NCBI GenBank assembly: GCA_964406575.1
Contig: CAYOSH010000005.1
Span: forward strand, 102,359 to 166,358
From: WTAW01 sp964406575
GTDB taxonomy: Bacteria > Acidobacteriota > Aminicenantia > Aminicenantales > Aminicenantaceae
DNA length: 64,000 bases
Direction of reading: 5' to 3'
Made by a program: the position numbers and the translations under genes. The notes under the pieces were generated by a model that worked only from the letters and a program-made list of their open reading frames with translations, was not told where the DNA came from and did not search any database. Each line of letters starts with the position of its first letter. Position 1 is the first letter of the stretch. Positions 18,734 to 26,835 of this stretch are shown one piece after another.

Positions 18734-18890
18734 CCTGAATAATTCACAAGGTATGTCGATAGTCATTATGATCACAATGCTATCAAAATATTCTGCATTG
18801 GATCTGTATCGGCCCACTAGCGGTGGATGACCACAGCTTCTGTGCTGACGCCTCGCATCTGCGATCACCACGACCCGTGAATTATTCAGG
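18734..18890. repeat. Inverted-repeat element family D, copy 1
   Basis: 157 bp bounded by perfect 14-bp inverted ends, CCTGAATAATTCAC and GTGAATTATTCAGG. A shortened relative with the same left end and an internal block (cgcctcgcatctgc-like) lies at 25962-26036. It has no transposase gene; MITE-like. Confidence 0.7.
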
Positions 18891-18911
18891 TTTAATACGA
18901 AGAGGAGTGCC

Positions 18912-20000
18912 ATGAAAACCACACGACTCAATTCTTCCCAAAAGAAACTCGGGGCGAAAATGATCGAATTCTTCGGTTGGGAGATGCCGGTCGAGTTTTC
19001 CGGTATCATCGAAGAACATATGGCCGTTCGCACAAAAGCCGGTCTGTTCGATGTCAGTCATATGGGGGAGATCCGGATCTCCGGAAGAGAGGCTCTGGAT
19101 TTTATCCAGTATTTAACGCCGAACAATGCCGCCCGTCTGTCGCCCAACATGGCTCAATATACGGCCCTGACAACCCCGAAGGGCACCTTCATCGATGACA
19201 TGCTGGTCTATTGTCTGGATGAGGAAAAGTATCTCTGTGTGGTCAACGCCGCCAACACGGATAAAGATTTTGAGTGGATACTCGATCATAAGAACGATTT
19301 TGACGTCACTGTCGAGAACCAGAGTGATTCGTACACTCAACTCGCTCTTCAGGGGCGGAAGGCGCTGACGATCCTTCAACCTCTGACGGGAGTGAATTTG
19401 GAGGAGCTACAGGCGTTTCGGGCCGCAAGGGGAAGTGTGGCGGGTGTCGGCTCTCTGGTCTCGAGGACAGGGTATACAGGAGAAGATGGCTTCGAGATTT
19501 ACACGCAATCCGAAAAACCTGAAAAGATCTGGAATGCCATTCTGGATGAAGGAAAAGCACAGGGCCTTTTGCCAATCGGGCTCGGGGCCAGAGATACGCT
19601 TCGTCTGGAAGCCACCTTGATGCTCTACGGGAATGATATCGACGAGACGACAACAGTCCTGGAGGCAGGGCTTGGCTGGCTTGTGAAGTTCAAGAAGGGC
19701 GATTTTTTGGGACGGGACGTTTTGCTCAAACAGAAGGAAGAAGGGATTGCCCGGAAAATTTCGGGCTTTGAGATACTTGGAAGAGGCATCGCCAGGCCTC
19801 ATTACTCTGTTTTTATAGAGGGAGACAAGGTTGCGGAAGTGAGATCCGGGACGTATTCTCCCTATCTTAAAAAGAGCATCGGGCTGACTTATCTTCCCAT
19901 CGAACACACAGAGGTGGATACAGAGTTTGAGATCGAGATACGCGGCAAACGCGTCAAAGCCAAGGTTATTCCGCTCCCGTTCTATAAACGCGACTACTAA
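18912..20000 (+). CDS. gcvT: Glycine cleavage system T protein (aminomethyltransferase)
   Basis: 362 residues, the usual family length. Transfers the methylene group from aminomethylated H protein to tetrahydrofolate, releasing ammonia. Recognised by the N-terminal GWEMPVEFSGIIEEHMAVR, FDVSHMGEI, the folate-binding region DDMLVY, the GYTGEDGFEIY motif and the C-terminal barrel (YSPYLKKSIGLTYL). A strong GAGGAG ribosome site sits 6 nt before the ATG. First gene of the glycine operon; the next gene starts in the assembly gap. Confidence 0.96.
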   Translation: MKTTRLNSSQKKLGAKMIEFFGWEMPVEFSGIIEEHMAVRTKAGLFDVSHMGEIRISGREALDFIQYLTPNNAARLSPNMAQYTALTTPKGTFIDDMLVYCLDEEKYLCVVNAANTDKDFEWILDHKNDFDVTVENQSDSYTQLALQGRKALTILQPLTGVNLEELQAFRAARGSVAGVGSLVSRTGYTGEDGFEIYTQSEKPEKIWNAILDEGKAQGLLPIGLGARDTLRLEATLMLYGNDIDETTTVLEAGLGWLVKFKKGDFLGRDVLLKQKEEGIARKISGFEILGRGIARPHYSVFIEGDKVAEVRSGTYSPYLKKSIGLTYLPIEHTEVDTEFEIEIRGKRVKAKVIPLPFYKRDY

Positions 20001-20024
20001 GCCTTAAGGGGACCAGCAACTGAG

Positions 20025-20124
20025 NNNNNNNNNNNNNNNNNNNNNNNNNNNNNNNNNNNNNNNNNNNNNNNNNNNNNNNNNNNNNNNNNNNNNNNNNNNN
20101 NNNNNNNNNNNNNNNNNNNNNNNN
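20025..20124. other. Assembly gap of 100 N, probably hiding gcvH
   Basis: The flanks do not overlap, so this is a real gap of unknown size. The usual gene order has gcvH (about 390 bp) between gcvT and gcvPA, and the first codons of gcvPA are also missing here. Confidence 0.9.
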
Positions 20125-21450
20125 AGTGATCAAGACAAAAAGGAGATGCTCGAGAAGATCGGCCTCTCTTCGCTCAAAGACCTGTTCGTTTCGATCCCTG
20201 AAGATATCAAATTAAAAAGAGATCTCGTTATCCCTGAGGCGAAGTCAGAACAGGAATTGATCACCACCTTTGAAGATCTGGCGAAGAGAAATACCGACAG
20301 AGACCACCTTTCTTTTCTGGGTGGTGGAGCCTATCCGCACATCATCCCTGCTCTGGTCGATTATCTCAGCAGCCGGGGTGAATTTGTCAGTCCCTACACG
20401 CCCTATCAAGCCGAGGTCAGTCAGGGGACCCTTCAGATCATTTTTGAATTCCAGACGCTCATCTGCCAATTGACGGGTATGGATATTGCGAATGCGTCGC
20501 TTTATGAAGGCGCCTCCGGAGCCGCTGAGGCTGTGCTTATGGCCCATCGCCTTAAAGGGAAACCCAATGTTCTAATCGCGAGTAATTGTCATCCCCAGTA
20601 TCGCGAAGCGATACACACATACACCAAGAATTTAGGGATTCTTGTGGAAACTGTCCGTTATTCGCAGGATGGGACTGTGGACATGGATGATCTTGGAAAA
20701 AAAGTCAGCAGCGAGACATCCGCCATCGTTACGCAGTCTCCAAACTTTTTTGGAATGATCGAAGACCTTGAGAAAATTTCAGAGGTGGCACACAAAAACG
20801 GAGCACTGTCTGTTGTCGTCGTCTCTGAGCCTGTTTCTCTCGGCCTTTTGGAACCTCCGGGAAAACAGGGCGCAGATATCGTCACAGGGGAGGCTCAGTC
20901 TTTCGGCCTGCCGTTGAGTTATGGAGGGCCATACCTGGGATTTATGGCGTGCTCGAAAGAGTTCATCCGTCAGTTCCCGGGCCGCATCTCGGGGGAAACT
21001 GTCGATATTGAGGGCAAAAGAGGATATGTCCTGACGTTGTCAACACGAGAGCAGCACATCAGGCGGGAAAGGGCCACCTCCAATATCTGCACGAACCAGG
21101 CCCTGTGTGCCCTCAGAGCCACTATCTTCCTGGAAACGATGGGGAAAAGCGGGATCAGGGAGTTAGCCTGGCACAACGTCCAGAAAGCCGACTATGCCCT
21201 TAAAAAATGCGAAAAAATCAAGGGAATCCAGAGAAAGTTCAGCGGTGCTTTTTTTAATGAGTTCGTTTTAGAGTTCGCCAAACCTGCGGATGATGTGAAC
21301 CGGACTTTGTTGAAGAAGGGAGTGATAGGTGGACTTGCCCTGGATAAATTCTTCCCGGAGTTGAAAAACTGTGTGCTTTGCTGTGTGACAGAAATCCATT
21401 CTAAAGACAATATCGACCTACTGGTTAAAGAATTAAAGGAGGCGATGTAA
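20125..21450 (+). CDS. gcvPA: Glycine dehydrogenase (decarboxylating) subunit 1 (5' end in gap)
   Basis: The frame is open from the end of the N run (SDQDKKEMLEKIG). The family normally starts about ten residues earlier, so the true start is in the gap; the first visible ATG is at 20146. With GcvPB it forms the P protein, which decarboxylates glycine and loads aminomethyl on H protein. Visible family motifs are FLGGGAYPHIIPALVDYL, SPYTPYQAEVSQGTLQ, YEGASGAAEAVLMA and TREQHIRRERATSNIC. This is the non-PLP half. Followed 40 bp later by gcvPB. Confidence 0.95.
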   Translation, partial: SDQDKKEMLEKIGLSSLKDLFVSIPEDIKLKRDLVIPEAKSEQELITTFEDLAKRNTDRDHLSFLGGGAYPHIIPALVDYLSSRGEFVSPYTPYQAEVSQGTLQIIFEFQTLICQLTGMDIANASLYEGASGAAEAVLMAHRLKGKPNVLIASNCHPQYREAIHTYTKNLGILVETVRYSQDGTVDMDDLGKKVSSETSAIVTQSPNFFGMIEDLEKISEVAHKNGALSVVVVSEPVSLGLLEPPGKQGADIVTGEAQSFGLPLSYGGPYLGFMACSKEFIRQFPGRISGETVDIEGKRGYVLTLSTREQHIRRERATSNICTNQALCALRATIFLETMGKSGIRELAWHNVQKADYALKKCEKIKGIQRKFSGAFFNEFVLEFAKPADDVNRTLLKKGVIGGLALDKFFPELKNCVLCCVTEIHSKDNIDLLVKELKEAM

Positions 21451-21490
21451 GGCCCGTTTCTTGATGAGGCCGCTCGTCTGTGTGTGAATC

Positions 21491-22963
21491 ATGATCAGAG
21501 AACCATTGATTTTTGAAATCAGCGACACGGGCAAAAGGGCCTATCGGCTGCCCAAGCTCGATGTCCCGGAAAAAAAGGATGTCCTAAAGAGAGTTCGGAC
21601 AAGGGAATGTGTGGATGGATTTCCTCAGGTTGCAGAAATCGAAGTTGTGAGGCATTTTACGCGGCTTTCCCGGACGAATTTCTGTATCGATGTCGGCTTG
21701 TATCCACTCGGCTCATGCACGATGAAATACAATCCGAAGATCAATGAGAAAATCGCGTCGATGACGGGGCTTTCCCAGTCCCATCCTTTTGCACCTCAAG
21801 AGCTTGTCCAGGGAAACTTGGAGATTCTTAAAACTGCTGAAGAATTCCTTATGGAGATTGCGGGCATGGATAGCTTCACCTTGCAGCCTTCGGCGGGGGC
21901 TCAAGGCGAGCTTGTCGGAATGATGCTCATCAGGGCATGTCTTGAAGACAGGGGCGATCCGAGGAAGATCGTTCTCATCCCGGATTCAGCGCACGGAACA
22001 AATCCCTCAAGCGCGCATCTTTGCGGATATAGGGTGCAGGAGATCAAGTCCAGCAAGCAAGGCACTGTCGACGTGGAGGATCTTGCCAGGACAATGACAG
22101 AGGATGTGGCAGCATTGATGGTTACGAATCCGAATACTTTGGGCGTCTTTGAATCCGATATCGCCAAGATCTGCGCTATCGTTCATGAAAAGGGCGGGTT
22201 TGTGTACATGGACGGGGCCAACATGAACGCTCTCGTGGGAGAATGCCGTCCTGGAGACATGGGTGTGGATGTGATCCATATCAATCTGCACAAGACCTTC
22301 TCCACTCCCCATGGTGGTGGAGGGCCGGGTGCGGGTCCGGTTGGCGTGAAAAAAGTGCTGGAGCCTTACCTTCCGATCCCCACGATCAAGAGAAACGGGG
22401 ATGCTTATTTTTATGATTTTAACAGGCCAAAAAGTATCGGCCGCGTCAGAAGCTTTTACGGAAACTTTTTGGTTATCGTCAGAGCGCTGGCCTATATTTT
22501 TTCGTTAGGCCCGAAGGGATTGAAAGAGGTTTCTGAGATCGCTGTGTTGAATTCGAATTATATCCGGAAGAGCCTTGAAGAGGAGTATCATCTGAAATAC
22601 AAGGCACCGACTCTTCATGAATGTGTTTTTTCGGATAAATATCAGAGAGAGTTTGGCGTCCAGAACATCGATATCGCCAAAAGACTGATCGATTTTGGAC
22701 TTCACCCGCCGACGATGTCGTTCCCGCTCATCGTACCGGGAGCGTTGATGATCGAGCCGACGGAAACGGAGAGCAAAAGGGATCTTGACCTGTTCATAGA
22801 GGCGATGAAACAGATCTCCAAAGAAGCCCGCGACAATCCCGAACTGCTCAAGGAAGCGCCGCACACGTCTTATGTGCGAAGGCTGAATGAGACCAAAGCA
22901 GCGCGGGAACCCATCCTCCGCTGGACTTCCGGGGTGAATGAAAAAGATAAAAACGGATCATGA
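21491..22963 (+). CDS. gcvPB: Glycine dehydrogenase (decarboxylating) subunit 2
   Basis: 490 residues, the catalytic PLP-binding half of the two-subunit P protein. The PLP lysine is K268 in NLHKTFSTPHGGGGPG. The N-terminal FCIDVGLYPLGSCTMKYNPK and the TNPNTLGVFE motif are typical. The gene lies 40 bp after gcvPA without a clear strong ribosome site (GTGTGTGA precedes the ATG), which suggests translational coupling. It is followed by 73 bp before glyQ. Confidence 0.96.
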   Translation: MIREPLIFEISDTGKRAYRLPKLDVPEKKDVLKRVRTRECVDGFPQVAEIEVVRHFTRLSRTNFCIDVGLYPLGSCTMKYNPKINEKIASMTGLSQSHPFAPQELVQGNLEILKTAEEFLMEIAGMDSFTLQPSAGAQGELVGMMLIRACLEDRGDPRKIVLIPDSAHGTNPSSAHLCGYRVQEIKSSKQGTVDVEDLARTMTEDVAALMVTNPNTLGVFESDIAKICAIVHEKGGFVYMDGANMNALVGECRPGDMGVDVIHINLHKTFSTPHGGGGPGAGPVGVKKVLEPYLPIPTIKRNGDAYFYDFNRPKSIGRVRSFYGNFLVIVRALAYIFSLGPKGLKEVSEIAVLNSNYIRKSLEEEYHLKYKAPTLHECVFSDKYQREFGVQNIDIAKRLIDFGLHPPTMSFPLIVPGALMIEPTETESKRDLDLFIEAMKQISKEARDNPELLKEAPHTSYVRRLNETKAAREPILRWTSGVNEKDKNGS

Positions 22964-23036
22964 GGAAGTCGATCTGAAAAATCCTCGCAGACTTAAAGGA
23001 CATAACGAACACAACATGATATATTGGTAAAATCAA

Positions 23037-23885
23037 ATGTCGATCCAAAAGTTAATAATGAATCTCCAGAAATTCTGGTCAGATCAGGGATGTTATCTTG
23101 CCCAGTCTTACGACCTCGAAGTGGGGGCGGGGACGATGACTCCGGATACATTTTTTAGAGTGCTGGATCGAAGGCCATGGAAAGTTGCCTATGTTCAACC
23201 TGCGCGGCGGCCGACCGATGGCCGGTTCGGACTGAATCCGCACCGTGTCCAGAAGCATTTTCAGTACCAGGTGATCATGAAGCCGTCACCGGCAGATATT
23301 CAGGATCTGTATTTGAAGAGCTTGAGCTCACTGGGCATTAACCTGCAAGATCACGACCTGCGGTTCGATGAGGACAATTGGGAATCCCCGACAATTGGGG
23401 CCTGGGGTGTCGGGTGGCAGGTCCTGCTGGATGGGTTGGAAATCACTCAGTTCACCTATTTCCAGCAAGCGGGAGGGATCGACACATTCCCTGTCCCCGT
23501 TGAGATCACATACGGGCTGGAGAGACTGGAGATGTTCTTGGAAGGGAAAGACAATCTGTACGATCTCGATTGGTCTGATGACGTGACGTACAGGGATCTG
23601 AGGTTCGTTGAGGAGAAGGAGTTTTCCGAGTACAATTTCAACCAGGCCGATGTGAAGCTTCTCAAAAAATCTTTTGATATGCGGATCAAAGAAGGGCATA
23701 AAATGAGCAAGGAAGGCCTGCTCCTTCCGGCCTACGACATCTGTCTCAAATGCTCCCATCTGTTCAATCTACTGGATTCAAGGGGAGCTATCAGCGTGAC
23801 AGAACGAGTGAAAATGATCTCCCAGATTAGGATCCTTGTCAATCAGATCGCTGAAAAATACACGTCCCGGGAGGATGTTTCCTGA
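23037..23885 (+). CDS. glyQ: Glycyl-tRNA synthetase alpha subunit
   Basis: 282 residues of the bacterial alpha2beta2 GlyRS; forms the class II catalytic site that activates glycine. Clear signatures are FWSDQGCYLAQSYDLEVGAG, RRPTDGRFGLNPHR, RFDEDNWESPTIGAWG and FTYFQQAGG. Only a weak ribosome site precedes the ATG. The stop overlaps the start of glyS by 1 nt (TGATG). Downstream of three glycine cleavage genes on the same strand, so free glycine use in translation and catabolism may be coregulated. Confidence 0.97.
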   Translation: MSIQKLIMNLQKFWSDQGCYLAQSYDLEVGAGTMTPDTFFRVLDRRPWKVAYVQPARRPTDGRFGLNPHRVQKHFQYQVIMKPSPADIQDLYLKSLSSLGINLQDHDLRFDEDNWESPTIGAWGVGWQVLLDGLEITQFTYFQQAGGIDTFPVPVEITYGLERLEMFLEGKDNLYDLDWSDDVTYRDLRFVEEKEFSEYNFNQADVKLLKKSFDMRIKEGHKMSKEGLLLPAYDICLKCSHLFNLLDSRGAISVTERVKMISQIRILVNQIAEKYTSREDVS

Positions 23886-25948
23886 TGGAATTCCTTCTGG
23901 AGATCACCACCGAAGAGATGCCCTCATCCCATGTGAAAATTGGGCTATCACAGCTCGAGGAAAAATTGAAAGAGGCCCTCCATGTGTCGAGTCTTTCTTT
24001 TTCCCGAATGAGAAGTTACGGCACATGCCGGAGGCTTGTCGTTGTTGGCGATCTTTCTCCTGAGCAAAAAGACAGGGTAGAGGATATCATCGGCCCTCCC
24101 AAAACTGTAGCTTTTGATGAGGACGGGATTCCCACTCAGGCTGCTGTCGGATTTGCCAAGAAACACAGCCTGGACGTCAAAAAGCTAGTCGTGCTCAAAA
24201 CAGAGAGGGGAGAATACGTTGGGGCGAAAAAGATCACAAAGGGAGCCCGTGCTCAGGATATCTTAACGGATAACCTCCCCACGATCATTGCCTCACTCTC
24301 TTTTCCTAAAATGATGAGATGGGGCAAAAGCTCTCTGAGATTTTCCCGGCCCATTCAGAACATCCTGTGTGTGTTCGGAGAGAGCCCTCTGTCCTTTTCA
24401 GTGGATGAGATCCGGGCATCTGATTTCACGACCGGCCACAAAATCTTTTCTCCGGAAAAAATCAGGCCGAAGAGCTTTTCTGAATACAACAAGGCATTGG
24501 CTGAAAACCATGTTATCGTGGACCAGGAGAGACGAAAACAAATCATTCTGAAACAGTCTGAAAAAATCTTGTCATCTCTAGGTGCCCAGATGTATCCTGA
24601 CGATGAACTTTTAGAGAAACTGTCCTTTGATGTGGAGTCTCCCTGCGTGATACTTGGACAGTTTCCCGAAGAATACCTCAAATTGCCTCTGGATGTCTTG
24701 AGCACGGCCATGAAGGAAGGTCAGAGTCTTTTCTCTGTAGTCAAGGGAAGAAAACAACTGTCCTATTTTTTAGGAGTCGCTGATGTTCCTAGGGATGCTA
24801 AAGAACTCATTCGTGCGGGAAACGAACGCGTGCTCAAGGCGCGTTTGGAAGATGCGAAGTTTTTCTGGGATCAGGATTTGAAGGTCAAACTCCGAAAGAG
24901 AGCCGAGGGACTGGACCGTGTGATCTACCATGAGAAACTGGGAAGTTATGAGGATAAAACTCAGCGCCTGAAGAAGATCGCCGCGTATCTCCTAAACAAA
25001 CTCGAGGCCAAAGGAGACAAGAAGCCTGCGGTCGAGGCTGCGGAACTGTGTAAAGCCGATCTTCTGACCGAAATGGTGAGGGAATTTCCCACACTCCAGG
25101 GCAAAGTCGGAGGGCTGTATGCTCAGGAAGAGGGATACCCTGCAGATGTTTGGAAGGCCATCTATGAACACTACCTGCCTCAGAGTATGGATGACAATGT
25201 CCCTTCTTCTTTGAACGGTGCGATCATTTCCATTTCGGATAAGCTGGATTCCATCATTGGCGCTATCGGAATCGGGATGGAAGTCAGCGGATCGAAGGAC
25301 CCGTTCGGCTTGCGCAGGAATGCCCAGGGAATTTGTAAGACGATCTTGGAGAAAAAAATCAATTGTGATTTTTGCCGGTTGGTGGATAAGGTCTTGGCCA
25401 TTTATGGGGATATTTTTGAAATAGACAAAAAAGACGTCAAAAACCGCTGCCTGGAGTTTTTTAAGGGGCGTCTGCAGCACATTCTCGAGAGCCAGGGCTT
25501 TCGCTACGACCTTGTGAATGCCGCCCTCAGTCCCGGAATAGACAACATTTACTGCACCTATCTCAGGCTCAAGGCTTTAGACAGCCTCAAGGAAAGCGCT
25601 CATTTTGAGCCGATGATCCTCATCGCCAAAAGAGTGAACAATATTCTCCGCAATCAACCCCGATACAAGATCAATCCAGACTTGCTTTTCGAGAAGCAGG
25701 AGCGGGAGCTGTACACGACTTTTACCATCATCCAGGAGAATGTTCTTTCCATGATTGCTGACGGGGACTTCGCAAAGGCCCAAAGAATGGTCTTTCGTAT
25801 GCGTTCATCCATCAACAGCTTCTTCGATCATGTATTAGTCATGGAAGAGGACCAAAGGCTTAAGCGGAATCGATTGGCACTTCTTCAGGCTATCAGTAAA
25901 GTCCTCAACCAAATTGCGGATTATTCGAAGGTCGTCGTATCTGAATAA
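23885..25948 (+). CDS. glyS: Glycyl-tRNA synthetase beta subunit
   Basis: 687 residues, normal for GlyRS beta, which binds the tRNA-Gly acceptor and anticodon. It opens with LLEITTEEMPSSHV, contains the HD-like region ending GIGMEVSGSKDPFGLRR, and ends in the DALR anticodon-binding helix bundle (DFAKAQRMVFRMRSSINSFF). It overlaps glyQ by 1 nt and is the last gene of the operon. A family D repeat remnant follows it rather than a clear terminator. Confidence 0.96.
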   Translation: MEFLLEITTEEMPSSHVKIGLSQLEEKLKEALHVSSLSFSRMRSYGTCRRLVVVGDLSPEQKDRVEDIIGPPKTVAFDEDGIPTQAAVGFAKKHSLDVKKLVVLKTERGEYVGAKKITKGARAQDILTDNLPTIIASLSFPKMMRWGKSSLRFSRPIQNILCVFGESPLSFSVDEIRASDFTTGHKIFSPEKIRPKSFSEYNKALAENHVIVDQERRKQIILKQSEKILSSLGAQMYPDDELLEKLSFDVESPCVILGQFPEEYLKLPLDVLSTAMKEGQSLFSVVKGRKQLSYFLGVADVPRDAKELIRAGNERVLKARLEDAKFFWDQDLKVKLRKRAEGLDRVIYHEKLGSYEDKTQRLKKIAAYLLNKLEAKGDKKPAVEAAELCKADLLTEMVREFPTLQGKVGGLYAQEEGYPADVWKAIYEHYLPQSMDDNVPSSLNGAIISISDKLDSIIGAIGIGMEVSGSKDPFGLRRNAQGICKTILEKKINCDFCRLVDKVLAIYGDIFEIDKKDVKNRCLEFFKGRLQHILESQGFRYDLVNAALSPGIDNIYCTYLRLKALDSLKESAHFEPMILIAKRVNNILRNQPRYKINPDLLFEKQERELYTTFTIIQENVLSMIADGDFAKAQRMVFRMRSSINSFFDHVLVMEEDQRLKRNRLALLQAISKVLNQIADYSKVVVSE

Positions 25949-25961
25949 TCCAGCCATTTTT

Positions 25962-26036
25962 CCTGAATTATTCATAAAAAATGTCGATACTTATTCATGG
26001 GCCACTGCCTCGCCTTTGCAGCAACCTAAGCTCATG
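25962..26036. repeat. Family D element, shortened copy
   Basis: It starts with CCTGAATTATTCAT, then the shared block ATGTCGATA, and a GCCTCGCCTTTGCAGCAACC block resembling the right part of the 18734-18890 element; the right inverted end is not found. An internal deletion is the simplest reading. Confidence 0.45.
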
Positions 26037-26113
26037 TATAATCCAGGTTGACAGTTCTGGGAGGGGAGTATTTCTAAAAAAGATAATAAGATCTTTAAAA
26101 TAATAGAGGCGAG

Positions 26114-26557
26114 TTATTCGGTATCGATCTCGAAATCGCCCCCTTCTGTATCTGTGTCGGATTTCTCCATTGGAGCGAATTTCTGCTCAAGAGCAATGAT
26201 CTTGACGAGAGCACCGGGGTAGTTCTGTCCCTTTTTTTCGCCATAGGGATTGAATTGAACACCGATCTGGTATTTGTAACTCTTACCTGCATTGATTGCC
26301 ACCCACCTGACCTGGCCTTTCATGACAAGCGGAACTCTTTCTCCGGGAAGAGATATCTTTAATATCACATTGCTGTTGATTTTGAGGTTTTCTTGAGTGA
26401 GATAACGAAGTCCGCCTCGACTGATATCCAGAATAGGACAGAATTCCGCTCCGTATTTTGCATCAGGGAGAAGGCCTTTGTCCTTTTTATAACTTAGGGT
26501 AGCTCCTGGAATTTCAAACCGGATACAAGTCCGTCTTTCAATCCCTCTGTACTCCAT
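26114..26557 (-). CDS. PilZ domain protein, probable c-di-GMP receptor
   Basis: 147 residues, essentially one PilZ domain. The c-di-GMP motifs are complete: RRxxxR (R8, R9, R13) and DISRGG (D44-G49). I chose ATG 26557 over an upstream start because a perfect AGGAGG (26564-26569) precedes it by 6 nt. Two GGDEF response regulators (45797-46702 and 49089-50018) are possible makers of its ligand. It lies downstream of the Hdr-Kor operon on the same strand but 220 bp away, so it is probably a separate unit. Target unknown. Confidence 0.88.
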   Translation of the reverse strand: MEYRGIERRTCIRFEIPGATLSYKKDKGLLPDAKYGAEFCPILDISRGGLRYLTQENLKINSNVILKISLPGERVPLVMKGQVRWVAINAGKSYKYQIGVQFNPYGEKKGQNYPGALVKIIALEQKFAPMEKSDTDTEGGDFEIDTE

Positions 26558-26835
26558 GAAATTCCTCCTGCATTGCTCTAAGCGGTGACGTACGCTTTTG
26601 TCGGTAGATAGCATATATCAAATTTGCAATAAATGTCAAAAAAAAACATGCATATACTTTTCTAATTTTGTCGGGCAGTGGGGGAGAAAAATGGTAAAAC
26701 ATCTGAGACCCTGGCATTCACCACAAGGAGTTGACTTGCTCTTTTGACCCATAGATAAAGAATAGAGCCAAGCAGAAAAGGAGTCTCCAGGTTTTCAGAA
26801 TTTTATGTCTGCTTTAAGGAATTTGTGGCTGTTGA

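Larger units (their letters stand above)
18475..18911. other. Divergent intergenic region with two palindromic elements, 437 bp
   Basis: No gene supported. It holds the family B hairpin (18529-18590) and the family D inverted-repeat element (18734-18890). I looked for a glycine riboswitch ahead of gcvT and did not find its conserved core. The ribosome site GAGGAG of gcvT lies at 18901-18906. Confidence 0.6.

Noticed and set aside
18600..18911. Glycine riboswitch ahead of gcvT
   Set aside because: The conserved core and tandem aptamer layout are not visible; the space is filled by the family D element and ends a few bases before the ribosome site.
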